Shown piece after piece: positions 17,731-25,980 of a stretch of 37,706 nucleotides of DNA. The translations under genes and the position numbers were made by a program. Source of the DNA: a virus; IMG/VR virus record IMGVR_UViG_3300042691_015219, positions 1 to 37,706 of that record; one strand, given 5' to 3'. Position 1 is the first letter of the stretch. Every line of letters starts with the position of its first letter. The notes below the pieces were generated by a model. It made no database searches, had not been told where the DNA came from, and saw nothing but the letters and a program-made list of their open reading frames with translations.

Positions 17731-18517
17731 GTCAAAGTCTAAAAAAATATTAGATAAACCAACATCTGGACACAGTATTAAAGAAACAATTAGTTTTGGT
17801 TGGTGTGATAACGGAATGGTAGAAGGAAGGTTTGCTACTGCTATCATTGCAACAATGACAGAGTCGCAAAGGGCTGGCATCAATGTAGTAAATCATCTTC
17901 GTGTAAATGGTAATCAAATTGCAAGACAGCGCCAAGCATTGTTTGATGCGTGGGAAAAAATGGGAACAGACTGGTTGCTTTGGATTGATTCGGACATTAT
18001 TGTTACACCACAAGTATTTAAAATGATTTGGGATACAGCAGATAAGATTACAAAACCAGTTGTTTCTGGATTATATTTTGTTAGCAATGAAAATGAACAA
18101 ACACTTATGGAGCCGTTGCCTGCAATGTATATGGAAACAGGCGATGAGTTTTTAACACAACCCATTCATCCATTTCCACAAAATCAAGTAATACCAGCAG
18201 ACATTACAGGATTTGGATTAGTCTTGATGCACAAGTCGATTATTCCAAAAGTTAAAGAAGTTTCACAGGGTTATTCCGTATTTGGAGAAAAACAAAATCC
18301 TGGCGCTAAGTTTGTTAGTGAAGATGTTGCATTTTGTAGGTATTTAAAAAAGGCTGGAATACAGTTGTATGTACATACTGGTGCAATGGTTCAACATATG
18401 AAAACATTCTCGTTTGATTTTAACTATTATTACGTTTATTGGCGTGGCATACAGGATAACATAATTAATAGAAAGCCAAGGCCAGGGACAGTGAAGCAAG
18501 AAACTCCAAAAGAATAG
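17723..18517 (+). CDS. GT-A fold glycosyltransferase, 264 aa
   Basis: ATG 17723 after AAGGGAG. The DxD motif is DSD at residues 89-91 within WLLWIDSDIIV; QIARQRQALFDAW precedes it and the ITGFGLVLMHKS / SEDVAFCRYLKKAG blocks follow, as in family-2-like enzymes found in phages and actinobacteria. Expected to transfer a sugar from a nucleotide sugar using a metal ion. Acceptor unknown. Confidence 0.75.
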   Translation: MSKSKSKKILDKPTSGHSIKETISFGWCDNGMVEGRFATAIIATMTESQRAGINVVNHLRVNGNQIARQRQALFDAWEKMGTDWLLWIDSDIIVTPQVFKMIWDTADKITKPVVSGLYFVSNENEQTLMEPLPAMYMETGDEFLTQPIHPFPQNQVIPADITGFGLVLMHKSIIPKVKEVSQGYSVFGEKQNPGAKFVSEDVAFCRYLKKAGIQLYVHTGAMVQHMKTFSFDFNYYYVYWRGIQDNIINRKPRPGTVKQETPKE

Positions 18518-18524
18518 TGTACAG

Positions 18525-18539
18525 TATAATGATATAATA
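18525..18539 (+). promoter_or_regulatory. Possible -10 boxes before 18557
   Basis: Two TATAAT hexamers (about 18525-18530 and 18533-18538) between the genes, without a convincing -35. AAAAGGGG then leads to the TTG start at 18557. Confidence 0.35.
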
Positions 18540-18556
18540 GTTTAAAAGGGGTAATC

Positions 18557-19498
18557 TTGGCTAAAATTGTTTTTCTTGGCAACTTTAGAGTTGACTATAC
18601 TAGTGAAAGTCATCATGCTAAAACACTAGAGTCAATGGGCCATAAAGTAACAAGAATGCAAGAAACTGAAGCCAAGAGTGATCAAATATTAAAAGCAGCA
18701 ATAGATGCTGATTTATTTATTTGGATTCATACACATGGTTGGAATACTCCTGGAAGATATGAAATGGGGCAGGTTCTTCGTACCCTCGCAGATTATAAAA
18801 TACCAACAATGACATACCATCTTGATCTTTGGTTTGGTTTACAAAGACAAAAAGATTTAAATAATCATCCAGTATATAAACACATAGAACATTTTTTTAC
18901 AGTAGATAAAAAAATGGCAGACTGGTTTAATCAAAAAACAAAAGTAAAAGGACACTATCTCCCTGCTGGAGTTTTTGATCAAGAGTGTATTTTAAAGACA
19001 GCAGGTATGCAAAGAGATGTTGTCTTTGTTGGAAGTAAACAGTATCACAAGGAATGGCAGTATAGGCCAAAACTAGTTAACTGGCTTGGAGAAACTTATG
19101 GAACAAACTTTGAACACTTTGGAACTGGTGGTAAGCCAGCAGTCCGTGGATTAAAATTAAACAAATTATATTGGACAACAAAAGTAGTTGTAGGAGATAC
19201 ACTTTGTATAGATTTTAAATACCCAGACTATTGGTCGGACCGTGTTTATGAAACTATTGGGCGTGGTGGTTTTATTATTCATCCATATATAAAAGGCATG
19301 GAAAAAGAATTTGAAGATAAAAAACATTTAGTGTTTTATGAATATGGTAACTTTAAACAATTAAAAGAATTGGTTGATTACTATATCGAGCATGATGAAG
19401 AACGTGAAGAAATAAGAAAAGCAGGTCATCAATTGGTAAAAGAAAATTATACCTATAAAAATAGATGGGAATACATACTAAAGGAGTTAAAGATATGA
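18557..19498 (+). CDS. CgeB/YkvP-like GT-B glycosyltransferase, 313 aa
   Basis: TTG start at 18557 with AAGGGG in front. MAKIVFLGNFRVDYTSESHH is the N-terminal Rossmann strand, TYHLDLWFG near 90, DVVFVGSKQYHKEW near 152-165, and the C-terminal SDRVYETIGRGGFIIHPYI with VFYEYGNF matches the C-terminal domain of CgeB/YkvP-type glycosyltransferases. Probably adds a sugar to a surface or capsid glycan. Coupled to the FkbM gene by an ATGA overlap. Confidence 0.75.
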   Translation: MAKIVFLGNFRVDYTSESHHAKTLESMGHKVTRMQETEAKSDQILKAAIDADLFIWIHTHGWNTPGRYEMGQVLRTLADYKIPTMTYHLDLWFGLQRQKDLNNHPVYKHIEHFFTVDKKMADWFNQKTKVKGHYLPAGVFDQECILKTAGMQRDVVFVGSKQYHKEWQYRPKLVNWLGETYGTNFEHFGTGGKPAVRGLKLNKLYWTTKVVVGDTLCIDFKYPDYWSDRVYETIGRGGFIIHPYIKGMEKEFEDKKHLVFYEYGNFKQLKELVDYYIEHDEEREEIRKAGHQLVKENYTYKNRWEYILKELKI

Positions 19499-20193
19499 CT
19501 TCTCGTATAAATCATTATAACTATAGTTTTGCAATTCGGGAACATGAAGAAGATCCAAGTTATCAGCACGACTTAGACTTTAAAGTTGTCGGTGAAACTT
19601 GGTTAGAGAATGTTTACAGAATATCAAGTGATCAGTTTAATGGAGGAGGCGTTTTTGTTGACATAGGAGCAAACATAGGGGCTGTCAGTTTGTTTGTAGA
19701 TAGTTTTAATAGAAATAGAAATGATTCTAATAAAATTAGAGTTATCTCTGTAGAGCCAGAGCCAAATAATCTTGTACTATTAAATCAAAACATACAAAAC
19801 AATATAACCTACAGCGTCACTGTAGTTCCAAATGCTATCTGGCATGAAGAAAGAATGGTATCAATAAGTAATCGTGGTGGAAACAGCAGTATTGTAAATT
19901 TAGAAAATGAAACAAAAACAGATGTTCTTGCATTAACAATGGAACAGTTATTTTCTTTACATAATATTAAAGAGGTTGATGTAATGAAGATAGACATAGA
20001 AGGTGCAGAGTTTGATCTCATCATTAATACGCCCGCAGAAACTCTAGCAAAAATTAAAAGATTAGTTCTTGAATTTGATAAGTCTTTTGATGGAAGTTTT
20101 GGTAAGATGGTGGAAAAACTTGCAAAACAATTTGGCATTGAAATACTAGGTAGTCCAGAAAGAGGGGGTTATATTTATGCAAACAGATACTGA
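19495..20193 (+). CDS. FkbM-family methyltransferase, 232 aa
   Basis: ATG 19495 (ATGA overlap, AAGGAG upstream) rather than 19465. SAM-binding motif FVDIGANIGAV near 54-64, VISVEPEPNNLVLLNQNI (acidic residue after strand 2), NRGGNSSI, then VMKIDIEGAEFDLI. These are the standard FkbM blocks. FkbM enzymes O-methylate sugars or related hydroxyls, fitting a glycan-modifying role with the neighbouring transferases. Confidence 0.85.
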   Translation: MTSRINHYNYSFAIREHEEDPSYQHDLDFKVVGETWLENVYRISSDQFNGGGVFVDIGANIGAVSLFVDSFNRNRNDSNKIRVISVEPEPNNLVLLNQNIQNNITYSVTVVPNAIWHEERMVSISNRGGNSSIVNLENETKTDVLALTMEQLFSLHNIKEVDVMKIDIEGAEFDLIINTPAETLAKIKRLVLEFDKSFDGSFGKMVEKLAKQFGIEILGSPERGGYIYANRY

Positions 20194-20965
20194 AATTGAT
20201 TATTTAATTTGTATACCTGTTTATAGAGTAACAGAAAGAATCTATAACTGCATGGAGTCTATACGAGATAAAAATGTTTTACTAATAGACAATAGCGGAA
20301 ATAGAGAGTGTGAAGTATTTGAAAAGAAATATGGTTTTCAGGTAGAGTATCAATCAGAAAACATTGGTCTTTCAAGATCTTGGAACATAGCATTAAAAAA
20401 GAATCACGACTGGACTTTTGTTGTTTCATCTTCTATGCTATTTAATCAACCCTTCTCACATATTATTGATATGCTTAAAGATTTTAATGGTTTAATGTTT
20501 AGAACTCAACACGGTTGGCATCTTTGTGGCATAAATAAAAAACTAGTTGCAGCAATCGGATATTTTGATGAAAATTTTTATCCATATAATTTTGATGATT
20601 GCGATTGGGATCATAGATGTAGACTACTTGAAGAACAGTTTATAACTAATCCTGATTCAGATCTTATAGTTTCCTGGCGTAGTCAGTTTGTACATTCTAA
20701 TACCCCTGTAAGTTATGTTATGAGAATTAATGCTGCAGCAGCGGAAGTTGATGTAACGTGTCAAATAGACGGCGGTGCAACAATAGACGGACTAAGAATT
20801 AATATTGATCCTCTTCATGACTATTTTAAGGCTAAGTGGGGTGGAACTAGGACAAGAGAAGGTTGGGGAGAATACAAGTATCCATTTAATGATCCAACAA
20901 AATCTTTAGACTATTGGCCAGTAAATGATATACCAACACTAAAGAAAAAGTATGGGCTAAAATAA
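20177..20965 (+). CDS. Family-2-like glycosyltransferase, 262 aa
   Basis: ATG 20177 (AGGGGG upstream) overlapping the FkbM end by 17 bases. Starts YLICIPVYRVTERIYNC, has LLIDNSGN near 35-42 and NIGLSRSWNIAL near 62-73 as in GT2 enzymes; the acidic NFDDCDWDHR block near 138-147 is in the acceptor-site region. No canonical DxD is obvious at the usual place, as in several phage GT2s. Coupled to the next gene. Confidence 0.75.
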   Translation: MQTDTEIDYLICIPVYRVTERIYNCMESIRDKNVLLIDNSGNRECEVFEKKYGFQVEYQSENIGLSRSWNIALKKNHDWTFVVSSSMLFNQPFSHIIDMLKDFNGLMFRTQHGWHLCGINKKLVAAIGYFDENFYPYNFDDCDWDHRCRLLEEQFITNPDSDLIVSWRSQFVHSNTPVSYVMRINAAAAEVDVTCQIDGGATIDGLRINIDPLHDYFKAKWGGTRTREGWGEYKYPFNDPTKSLDYWPVNDIPTLKKKYGLK

Positions 20966-21630
20966 TGAATACCATAGGAGTTTTACCAGCATCTGGAAAA
21001 GCATCTAGAATCGGTGGTATACCAAAGTTTTGTTTGCCAATATCTGATGAAAGATCTTTGCTTCAATGGCATGTAGAACAAATGCTAGAAGTTTGTGACG
21101 AAGTTCGTGTATCAACTAGGTCTGAGTGGGTTCCTATTATACAAAATATGGACATGAATATTAAGTTAATTGTTCGTGAACCATCTACAATGTCTGATGC
21201 AGTTAAGTTTATGATTGGCGATTATAATGATACCGTGCTTGTTGGTATGCCAGATACTTATATACTAAATGCACCTGTGAATATTTATAAAGAAATGATG
21301 AAAGAAACAAACGCTGATTTGGTTTTAGGTGTTTGGGAATGTAGTGATGATCTAAAGGGTCGTGTAGGACAAGTTCTATTATCTGGAGACAAGGTAGTTG
21401 GATCTGAAGACAAGGTAGAAAATTGTGATTACCCAGATATGTGGGGAACAATGATGTTTAGAAAAAATATGATTAGATATTTAGATCCAGCACTAGAGCA
21501 TCCTGGAAAACAATTAAAGGAATGGTTGCTTGAAAGTGCTAATATAAGAGCAGTAAAACCAGGCGGTAAATATATGGACATTGGAACACTAAGAGGATTA
21601 AAACAATTATATAAAGAAATGGATTCATGA
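20965..21630 (+). CDS. Sugar-phosphate nucleotidyltransferase, 221 aa
   Basis: TAATG overlap at 20965. The N-terminal LPASGKASRIGGIPKFCLPI (from L7) is the G-x-(G)-x-R-x-x-P-K nucleotide-binding signature of NDP-sugar pyrophosphorylases, and GMPDTY at 94-99 the second metal/nucleotide site. Shorter than RmlA-type enzymes (about 290 aa) but complete in its core. It would make an activated sugar (NDP-sugar) for the adjacent transferases. Sugar and nucleotide are not determinable from the sequence. Confidence 0.8.
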   Translation: MNTIGVLPASGKASRIGGIPKFCLPISDERSLLQWHVEQMLEVCDEVRVSTRSEWVPIIQNMDMNIKLIVREPSTMSDAVKFMIGDYNDTVLVGMPDTYILNAPVNIYKEMMKETNADLVLGVWECSDDLKGRVGQVLLSGDKVVGSEDKVENCDYPDMWGTMMFRKNMIRYLDPALEHPGKQLKEWLLESANIRAVKPGGKYMDIGTLRGLKQLYKEMDS

Positions 21631-22658
21631 GACTAGGAATTATTGCTAGATCTGATAATACTGGTCTTGGTAATCAGACTAGAGAATTAGTTAATATGCT
21701 TAAACCTGATAAGGTTATGGTAATTAATTCTATGCCGTTCAATAAAAATAAACAACACCCTGAATGGTATAAAGGCTATGACTGTTATCATGTTAGGGGT
21801 TTTCCAAAACCACATGACATTGAACCCTTCCTAAAAAATCTTGATGTTGTATTATCTTGTGAGACATTTTATAATAATAATTTTGTTGATTTAGCAAAAA
21901 GGAAAAATGTTAAGACTGTTCTTCAGTATAACTATGAGTTTTTAGACTACCTGCAAAGGCCAGAAATGGCGTTGCCAGACGTTCTATTAGCACCCAGTTT
22001 ATGGGGTTTTAAGGCTGTTACAGAGGCTTTTGGGGCTAAGGCTAGGGTAATACATCTACCCCCGCCAACTACGCATGATGGCTTTTCTAAGGTAAAGGCT
22101 AATAACTTAAGTAAAGGCTATCAGAGATTATTACATGTTGGTGGTAAGGCTGCCCATCTAGATCGTAATGGTACTAATACTATTATAGAAATGTTAAAGC
22201 ATTCTAAAGCAGATTACCAAATAGTTATCAAGACTCAATCTCCACTAAACCTTAATAAAACTGACAGTAGATTGTCCATTGATACAAATAGCCCAGAAAA
22301 TAAAGAAGATCTTTATGATGGCTTTGATGCTATGGTTTTACCACGACGGTATGCAGGACTATGCCTTCCAATGAATGAAGCATTATTATCTGGACTACCT
22401 GTATTTATGACAGATATATCTCCTAATAATAAGATATTGCCAAAGGAATGGTTGGTACCGTCGCAAAAAATAAATGAGTTTAAAGCAAGAACAATGATTG
22501 ATGTTTATGAAGCAGATCCAAAATTGCTTGCTAAATTAATTGATGATTATATAAATAGTGCAGATAAACTACAGGAAAAGAAAAAGGCATTTGATATTGG
22601 ATATAATAATTTTTCTGTTGATGTTTTAAAAAATAAATACTTTGAGATATTAAAATAG
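21627..22658 (+). CDS. GT4-like GT-B glycosyltransferase, 343 aa
   Basis: ATGA overlap with the nucleotidyltransferase. N-terminal GIIARSDNTGLGNQTRELVN is the donor-half glycine loop; RLLHVGGKAAHLDRNGTNTI starts the second Rossmann domain; GLCLPMNEALLSGLPVFMTD is the nucleotide-sugar E-x7-E-like region of family 4. Full length for the family. Last gene of the rightward glycan block, ended by the hairpin at 22658. Confidence 0.8.
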   Translation: MRLGIIARSDNTGLGNQTRELVNMLKPDKVMVINSMPFNKNKQHPEWYKGYDCYHVRGFPKPHDIEPFLKNLDVVLSCETFYNNNFVDLAKRKNVKTVLQYNYEFLDYLQRPEMALPDVLLAPSLWGFKAVTEAFGAKARVIHLPPPTTHDGFSKVKANNLSKGYQRLLHVGGKAAHLDRNGTNTIIEMLKHSKADYQIVIKTQSPLNLNKTDSRLSIDTNSPENKEDLYDGFDAMVLPRRYAGLCLPMNEALLSGLPVFMTDISPNNKILPKEWLVPSQKINEFKARTMIDVYEADPKLLAKLIDDYINSADKLQEKKKAFDIGYNNFSVDVLKNKYFEILK

Positions 22659-22683
22659 GGCGAGTCTATTTCTAGACCCGCCC
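22658..22683. terminator. Bidirectional hairpin between convergent gene blocks
   Basis: GGGCG-A-GTCTA pairs with TAGAC-C-CGCCC around a 4-base loop, with one mismatch. It overlaps the GT4 stop codon and lies 18 bases from the end of the convergent holin gene, so it can serve both strands. Confidence 0.65.
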
Positions 22684-22700
22684 CATTATGACTAACTAAA

Positions 22701-22952
22701 TTACTTAGCAGCCTTCTTCTTTGGCTTTGCAGCCTTAAGAGCCTCTTCAACCTCAGATGCTTTTGGCATACGACCAAATGCTACATCGTTTGGATTTACT
22801 GCACGTGCTGCTACTGGAATGAGAGCGCCAACAAGCGCTGCCCAAAGATCCTTTGGATCTGTTACTCCAGCAATGTATAGAGTTGATGCTGCACCTACTA
22901 CTGAACGAGCATATGATGCAAGCATTGCTTTATTCTTTTTACTTAGTTCCAT
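22701..22952 (-). CDS. Holin-like protein, 83 aa
   Basis: ATG 22952 with AGGAGG upstream. Two hydrophobic segments (SVVGAASTLYIAG and LWAALVGALIPVAARAV), then NPNDVAFGR and a Lys-rich tail (AAKPKKKAAK). The NPND-x-(A/S)-FGR end of the second span and the charged tail resemble holins of actinobacterial phages as I recall them. It would form the membrane lesion for lysis. No endolysin is visible next to it. Confidence 0.65.
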   Translation of the reverse strand: MELSKKNKAMLASYARSVVGAASTLYIAGVTDPKDLWAALVGALIPVAARAVNPNDVAFGRMPKASEVEEALKAAKPKKKAAK

Positions 22953-22961
22953 TTTGTCCTC

Positions 22962-23120
22962 CTAGGATAGAACTTTAATTAGTATAGCATAGCCAGCCCA
23001 AAGACCTATGATTCCTGCCACCCCTGCGAATACTGGCGGTGCTGGAACTGGCAATTTGAATGCTGCGAACACTACGCCACATCCAAAACCTGTTATTGTT
23101 GATAATAATATATCTTTCAT
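22962..23120 (-). CDS. XapX-domain membrane protein, 52 aa
   Basis: ATG 23120 (TAATG overlap with the upstream gene; GGAG before it). MKDILLSTITGFGCGVVFAA, then KLPVPAPPVFAGVAGIIGLW is the XapX (DUF1427) pattern: two membrane spans around a P-V-P-A-P-P turn. Function of XapX is unknown; here it directly precedes the holin and may act as a lysis accessory or antiholin (inference). Confidence 0.8.
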   Translation of the reverse strand: MKDILLSTITGFGCGVVFAAFKLPVPAPPVFAGVAGIIGLWAGYAILIKVLS

Positions 23121-23839
23121 TAGTTATACTCCTTTTTTGACCAATACATTTTCCTATATCCATCACTAAAAAACTTTCTTACATTATGTTCCATAGTTAA
23201 TTGTTTTTTTCTTTCATATTGTTTTTCCTCAGAATTCCAAACTTCTCTTTTAATAAAAATTGTTTGATAAATTGGGGTTCCAGCGGGAATTATACCTTCA
23301 AAACCTTTTTTAATTAAAAATGGCAATGGTCCAGTTATGCTCCATTTATCAGTATCTATTATTCCATTCATTGTCATAAAGGGAAGATCAAATCTATTTA
23401 ATGGATGAACATATAGCGTACTATACCCAGGAGGTGTTTCTGGCTCCCATAAAGTATTCCAATGAAACTCTGCCCTGTAATATCCTTCAAAATCTGGAAA
23501 TACTCTTTTTGCATTGTGCTCTTCGCTTCTAGTTGAAAGAGGTCTAAAATTTCCAGACCACGAGTATTTTATAATGTCTTCATTCGTAGTTGAATCATAG
23601 CCATCATATTTAATTTCAATATCGCAAGCAAGTTCTTGAATATATCCCATTAAAAAGGAATCGGTAAATGGTAAACACTTTTTTGCTGTTCCACTTGTTC
23701 CAGCATTGTTTTTATTTTCTAAAAGTGCTGGCATATCTTTAAACCATTTTGGAATATATCTTTTGGCAGAGCCAGGACTTTTAATACAGTCATGAACGTC
23801 TTGATTTTTTGGTATAAAAAATACTTTTTTATTTTTCAT
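23120..23839 (-). CDS. DUF6065-like protein with dUTPase-like signature, 239 aa (paralogue C)
   Basis: ATG 23839. Same block order as the genes at 13249 and 13941: RYIPKWFKDMP, AKKCLPFTDSFLMGYI, then W-x-x-ETPPGYSTLYVHPLNR, DLPFMTMNGIIDTD and IPAGTPIYQTIFIKRE. It is more diverged (IYQ in place of IAQ) and sits about 9 kb away on the opposite strand, which suggests an old duplication. Function unknown. Coupled to XapX by TAATG and overlapping the upstream gene by 11 bases. Confidence 0.6.
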   Translation of the reverse strand: MKNKKVFFIPKNQDVHDCIKSPGSAKRYIPKWFKDMPALLENKNNAGTSGTAKKCLPFTDSFLMGYIQELACDIEIKYDGYDSTTNEDIIKYSWSGNFRPLSTRSEEHNAKRVFPDFEGYYRAEFHWNTLWEPETPPGYSTLYVHPLNRFDLPFMTMNGIIDTDKWSITGPLPFLIKKGFEGIIPAGTPIYQTIFIKREVWNSEEKQYERKKQLTMEHNVRKFFSDGYRKMYWSKKEYN

Positions 23840-24032
23840 TTTTATCTTTCTCAGGATTATCTAATGGTGTTGGTGCTGTAGCCAAAGCGCCACAATCATG
23901 ACACTGAATATCTAAATGATACATGCCAACTGTGTATGTTTCAGGATCAAAAGAAATTAACGCTCTAAATAAAACACCTCCACAATTTGGACATGTGCAT
24001 GTGGGAATTCCTCTAGCGTCTATCACTAGCAT
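23829..24032 (-). CDS. Zinc-ribbon protein, about 65-67 aa
   Basis: ATG at 24032; a GTG two codons later (24026) has better spacing to AGAGG and may be the true start. CPNCGG (about 14-19) and CHDCGA (about 44-49) form a classic zinc ribbon on a beta-rich body, with an acidic tail. Overlaps neighbours on both sides. Likely nucleic-acid or protein binding. Confidence 0.65.
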   Translation of the reverse strand: MLVIDARGIPTCTCPNCGGVLFRALISFDPETYTVGMYHLDIQCHDCGALATAPTPLDNPEKDKNEK

Positions 24033-24432
24033 CCTCTGGAAGAAGTTTTTTTAATTCTTCAAACTCTTTTGATATTTTTTTAAGAGCCTTATCGTGTGGG
24101 GAAATCATTCCCTCCACGACTGCGCCAAACTTATTATAATAGCCTAGTTCTGGCTCAACCTCTTTTATAAACTTATCTAATCCACTTTGTACTTCTTCAA
24201 TATAATCAAAAGCCCAATCACGAGAATCAGATAAAAACTTTATAAAGTTTTCTTTATGAATATCTTCTTCTGTTTTTGTTGGGGTATGATCTAAAGTTTC
24301 TCTTAAAGTATTATGAGTAAGAAATAATTGAGCAAAACCCTGACTAACTGTATTTAATTTTTTTGCAACCGATAGATAGGCTATTAAAAATGATAGTGTT
24401 AAGACACTCAGGATAACAAGAGCAATTTCCAT
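24013..24432 (-). CDS. Membrane-anchored helical protein, 139 aa
   Basis: ATG 24432 with AGAAGG. N-terminal hydrophobic segment (IALVILSVLTLSFLIAYLSV), then long charged helices (LDHTPTKTEEDIHKENFIKF...). Topology: one span with a cytoplasmic or periplasmic helical body. No family recognised. Begins directly after the stop of the upstream glycosyltransferase. Confidence 0.65.
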   Translation of the reverse strand: MEIALVILSVLTLSFLIAYLSVAKKLNTVSQGFAQLFLTHNTLRETLDHTPTKTEEDIHKENFIKFLSDSRDWAFDYIEEVQSGLDKFIKEVEPELGYYNKFGAVVEGMISPHDKALKKISKEFEELKKLLPEDASDRR

Positions 24433-25383
24433 TTATACCTTCTCTCTTAGTACTATTGTACTCTCATTGTCGTTAGTTGTCAAACCATACATTTTCTTGA
24501 AATCTACCCCTGCAAATTTTTCATATGCTTTAATATGTCTGTAGTTGCCAGCACCGAACATACCATTTTCTATACCGCACAAAACACGTCTTTGCTTATC
24601 TTTAGAAATATCTTCTATTTCTTTCCAAGACATTCTTCTTATATTGCGATCCTTCCAAATCTTTTTATAGTTTCCTCTATGATAAAAATGATAAAGAATA
24701 TCAACACATGGAGAATATATATCCCACCCTCTTGTCCATGCTCTCATGGCAAAACAAATTTCTTCCCCAAAGAAAGATATCTCTGGGTCATATGGAACTT
24801 CTTTAACTATATCACCTGTTGTAAAAATGAAACCAGCCAAAACTGTACTAGATTGCTCTGGCATTTTTCTTTGACGATCAGAAAACTCTAATCTTTTTGC
24901 TGTCCATTCATTACGCCTATTTAAACTTGGTTCCTGCTTTGTGGGATACGCAGGTTTATCTTTATCTTTTGTAATATAACTAATTTTATTATTGCTTTCA
25001 ACGTGATATGGCAATGGAAAATAAGAAAGAATTATTTTATTATTTTTAGATATTTCTTGTGCCTTTTTATGTTGATCAATACAAAGTTTATCCCAGTTTT
25101 TTGCAAATAATGTATGAGAGTCTATTTGTAGATAATAGTCTTCACCTTGATATTGTTCCATCGCAATTGCTCTTGCATACCCCGCACCCCTTGCTTCTCT
25201 TGGGTGCATAGTCTTTAGGTATAGATTCTTAACCCAAGAAAGGTCTGGGGTATCAGCGGGAAAATCCTGTATAACTACAGAGAAAACTAAACTATCTGGA
25301 TCTGCTGCATTTTCAATTGCAGATTTAATAGTCCTAACTAATTCAGGATCTCTATAACTTGCTATTGATATTAGTATCGTCAT
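24433..25383 (-). CDS. GlcNAc-transferase-type glycosyltransferase (PF11397-like), 316 aa
   Basis: ATG 25383, inside the end of the upstream gene. ILISIASYRDPELVRTI is the start of the family related to Skp1 hydroxyproline GlcNAc-transferases; YYLQIDSHTLF provides the D-x-H metal motif near residue 91; GFIFTTGDIVKEVPYDPEIS and FFGEEICFAMRAWTRGWDIY are the family's C-terminal blocks. Likely attaches GlcNAc or a similar sugar to a protein or glycan. No close linkage to the main glycan block, so it may modify a virion protein. Confidence 0.75.
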   Translation of the reverse strand: MTILISIASYRDPELVRTIKSAIENAADPDSLVFSVVIQDFPADTPDLSWVKNLYLKTMHPREARGAGYARAIAMEQYQGEDYYLQIDSHTLFAKNWDKLCIDQHKKAQEISKNNKIILSYFPLPYHVESNNKISYITKDKDKPAYPTKQEPSLNRRNEWTAKRLEFSDRQRKMPEQSSTVLAGFIFTTGDIVKEVPYDPEISFFGEEICFAMRAWTRGWDIYSPCVDILYHFYHRGNYKKIWKDRNIRRMSWKEIEDISKDKQRRVLCGIENGMFGAGNYRHIKAYEKFAGVDFKKMYGLTTNDNESTIVLREKV

Positions 25384-25849
25384 GTGTTACCCAATAATAT
25401 TTGCATGTACTACAGCATGGTTGATTATATAGACTATGTTTAGCATAACCAAAACTTGCATAGTACATTGGATCTTTGTCAAATAGATTTGCTTTATGTG
25501 TTGTAATAACACGCATTAGCCTACTGGTATCATCCCAAAATGATGGCTTTTTATTGCCCCATTGATTCCAACACATATTTTTTAATCTATTTAGATTAGC
25601 CTCATTATTTTCTGTGCGAATACCACGAGTCTTTGCTTCACGAACCATAGCCTGTACATAGTGCCATAGTCCACGCTCATATCCTTTCCACATTAGCACA
25701 GCAGGATGGTTGCGCCATCCACCAGTAGGAGATTTGCCAGATAGGACATTTAGTATTTGATAGCACTCAAGTATTTGTTTATTGAGTCGTTTGTTATCAA
25801 GCCAACGTGCTGTAGTTACTGGATTTGATGATGGTAAAAATGTTTGCAT
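25352..25849 (-). CDS. Pyrimidine-dimer DNA glycosylase (DenV-like), 165 aa
   Basis: Start taken at ATG 25849 (MQTFLPSSNPVTTARWLDNK), in a TAATG overlap with the preceding small gene. ARWLDNKRLNKQILECYQIL, GGWRNHPAVLMWKGYERGLW and a C-terminal Cys pair (CCSTCKYYW) match the T4 endonuclease V / pyrimidine-dimer excision family as I recall it. The enzyme would remove UV-induced dimers by a base-flipping glycosylase/lyase reaction using the N-terminal amine, which fits a sunlit-water host. Confidence 0.75.
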   Translation of the reverse strand: MQTFLPSSNPVTTARWLDNKRLNKQILECYQILNVLSGKSPTGGWRNHPAVLMWKGYERGLWHYVQAMVREAKTRGIRTENNEANLNRLKNMCWNQWGNKKPSFWDDTSRLMRVITTHKANLFDKDPMYYASFGYAKHSLYNQPCCSTCKYYWVTHDDTNINSKL

Positions 25850-25980
25850 TATGCTGTTACCATTTCTTGGCATCTTGTACACATTTTATAATTATTTCCT
25901 GTAAATGGACATTTGCCAACCTCAATAAAAATATGATCTTTAAATACACAAATAAAAGATTTAATAATATTACTAATCAT
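25849..25980 (-). CDS. Tiny cysteine-containing protein, 43 aa
   Basis: ATG 25980 (ATGA overlap with the upstream stop), TAA overlapping the glycosylase start. Hydrophobic N-terminus (MISNIIKSFICVFKDHIFIE), then KCPFTGNNYKMCTRCQEMV with three cysteines (C24, C34, C37). Possibly a small metal-binding knuckle. Both-sided overlap supports it. Confidence 0.55.
   Translation of the reverse strand: MISNIIKSFICVFKDHIFIEVGKCPFTGNNYKMCTRCQEMVTA

Noticed and set aside
22975-23166. 63-aa leftward ORF over the XapX gene
   Set aside because: The XapX frame (22962-23120) has the conserved pattern and GGAG site; this frame is its shadow.
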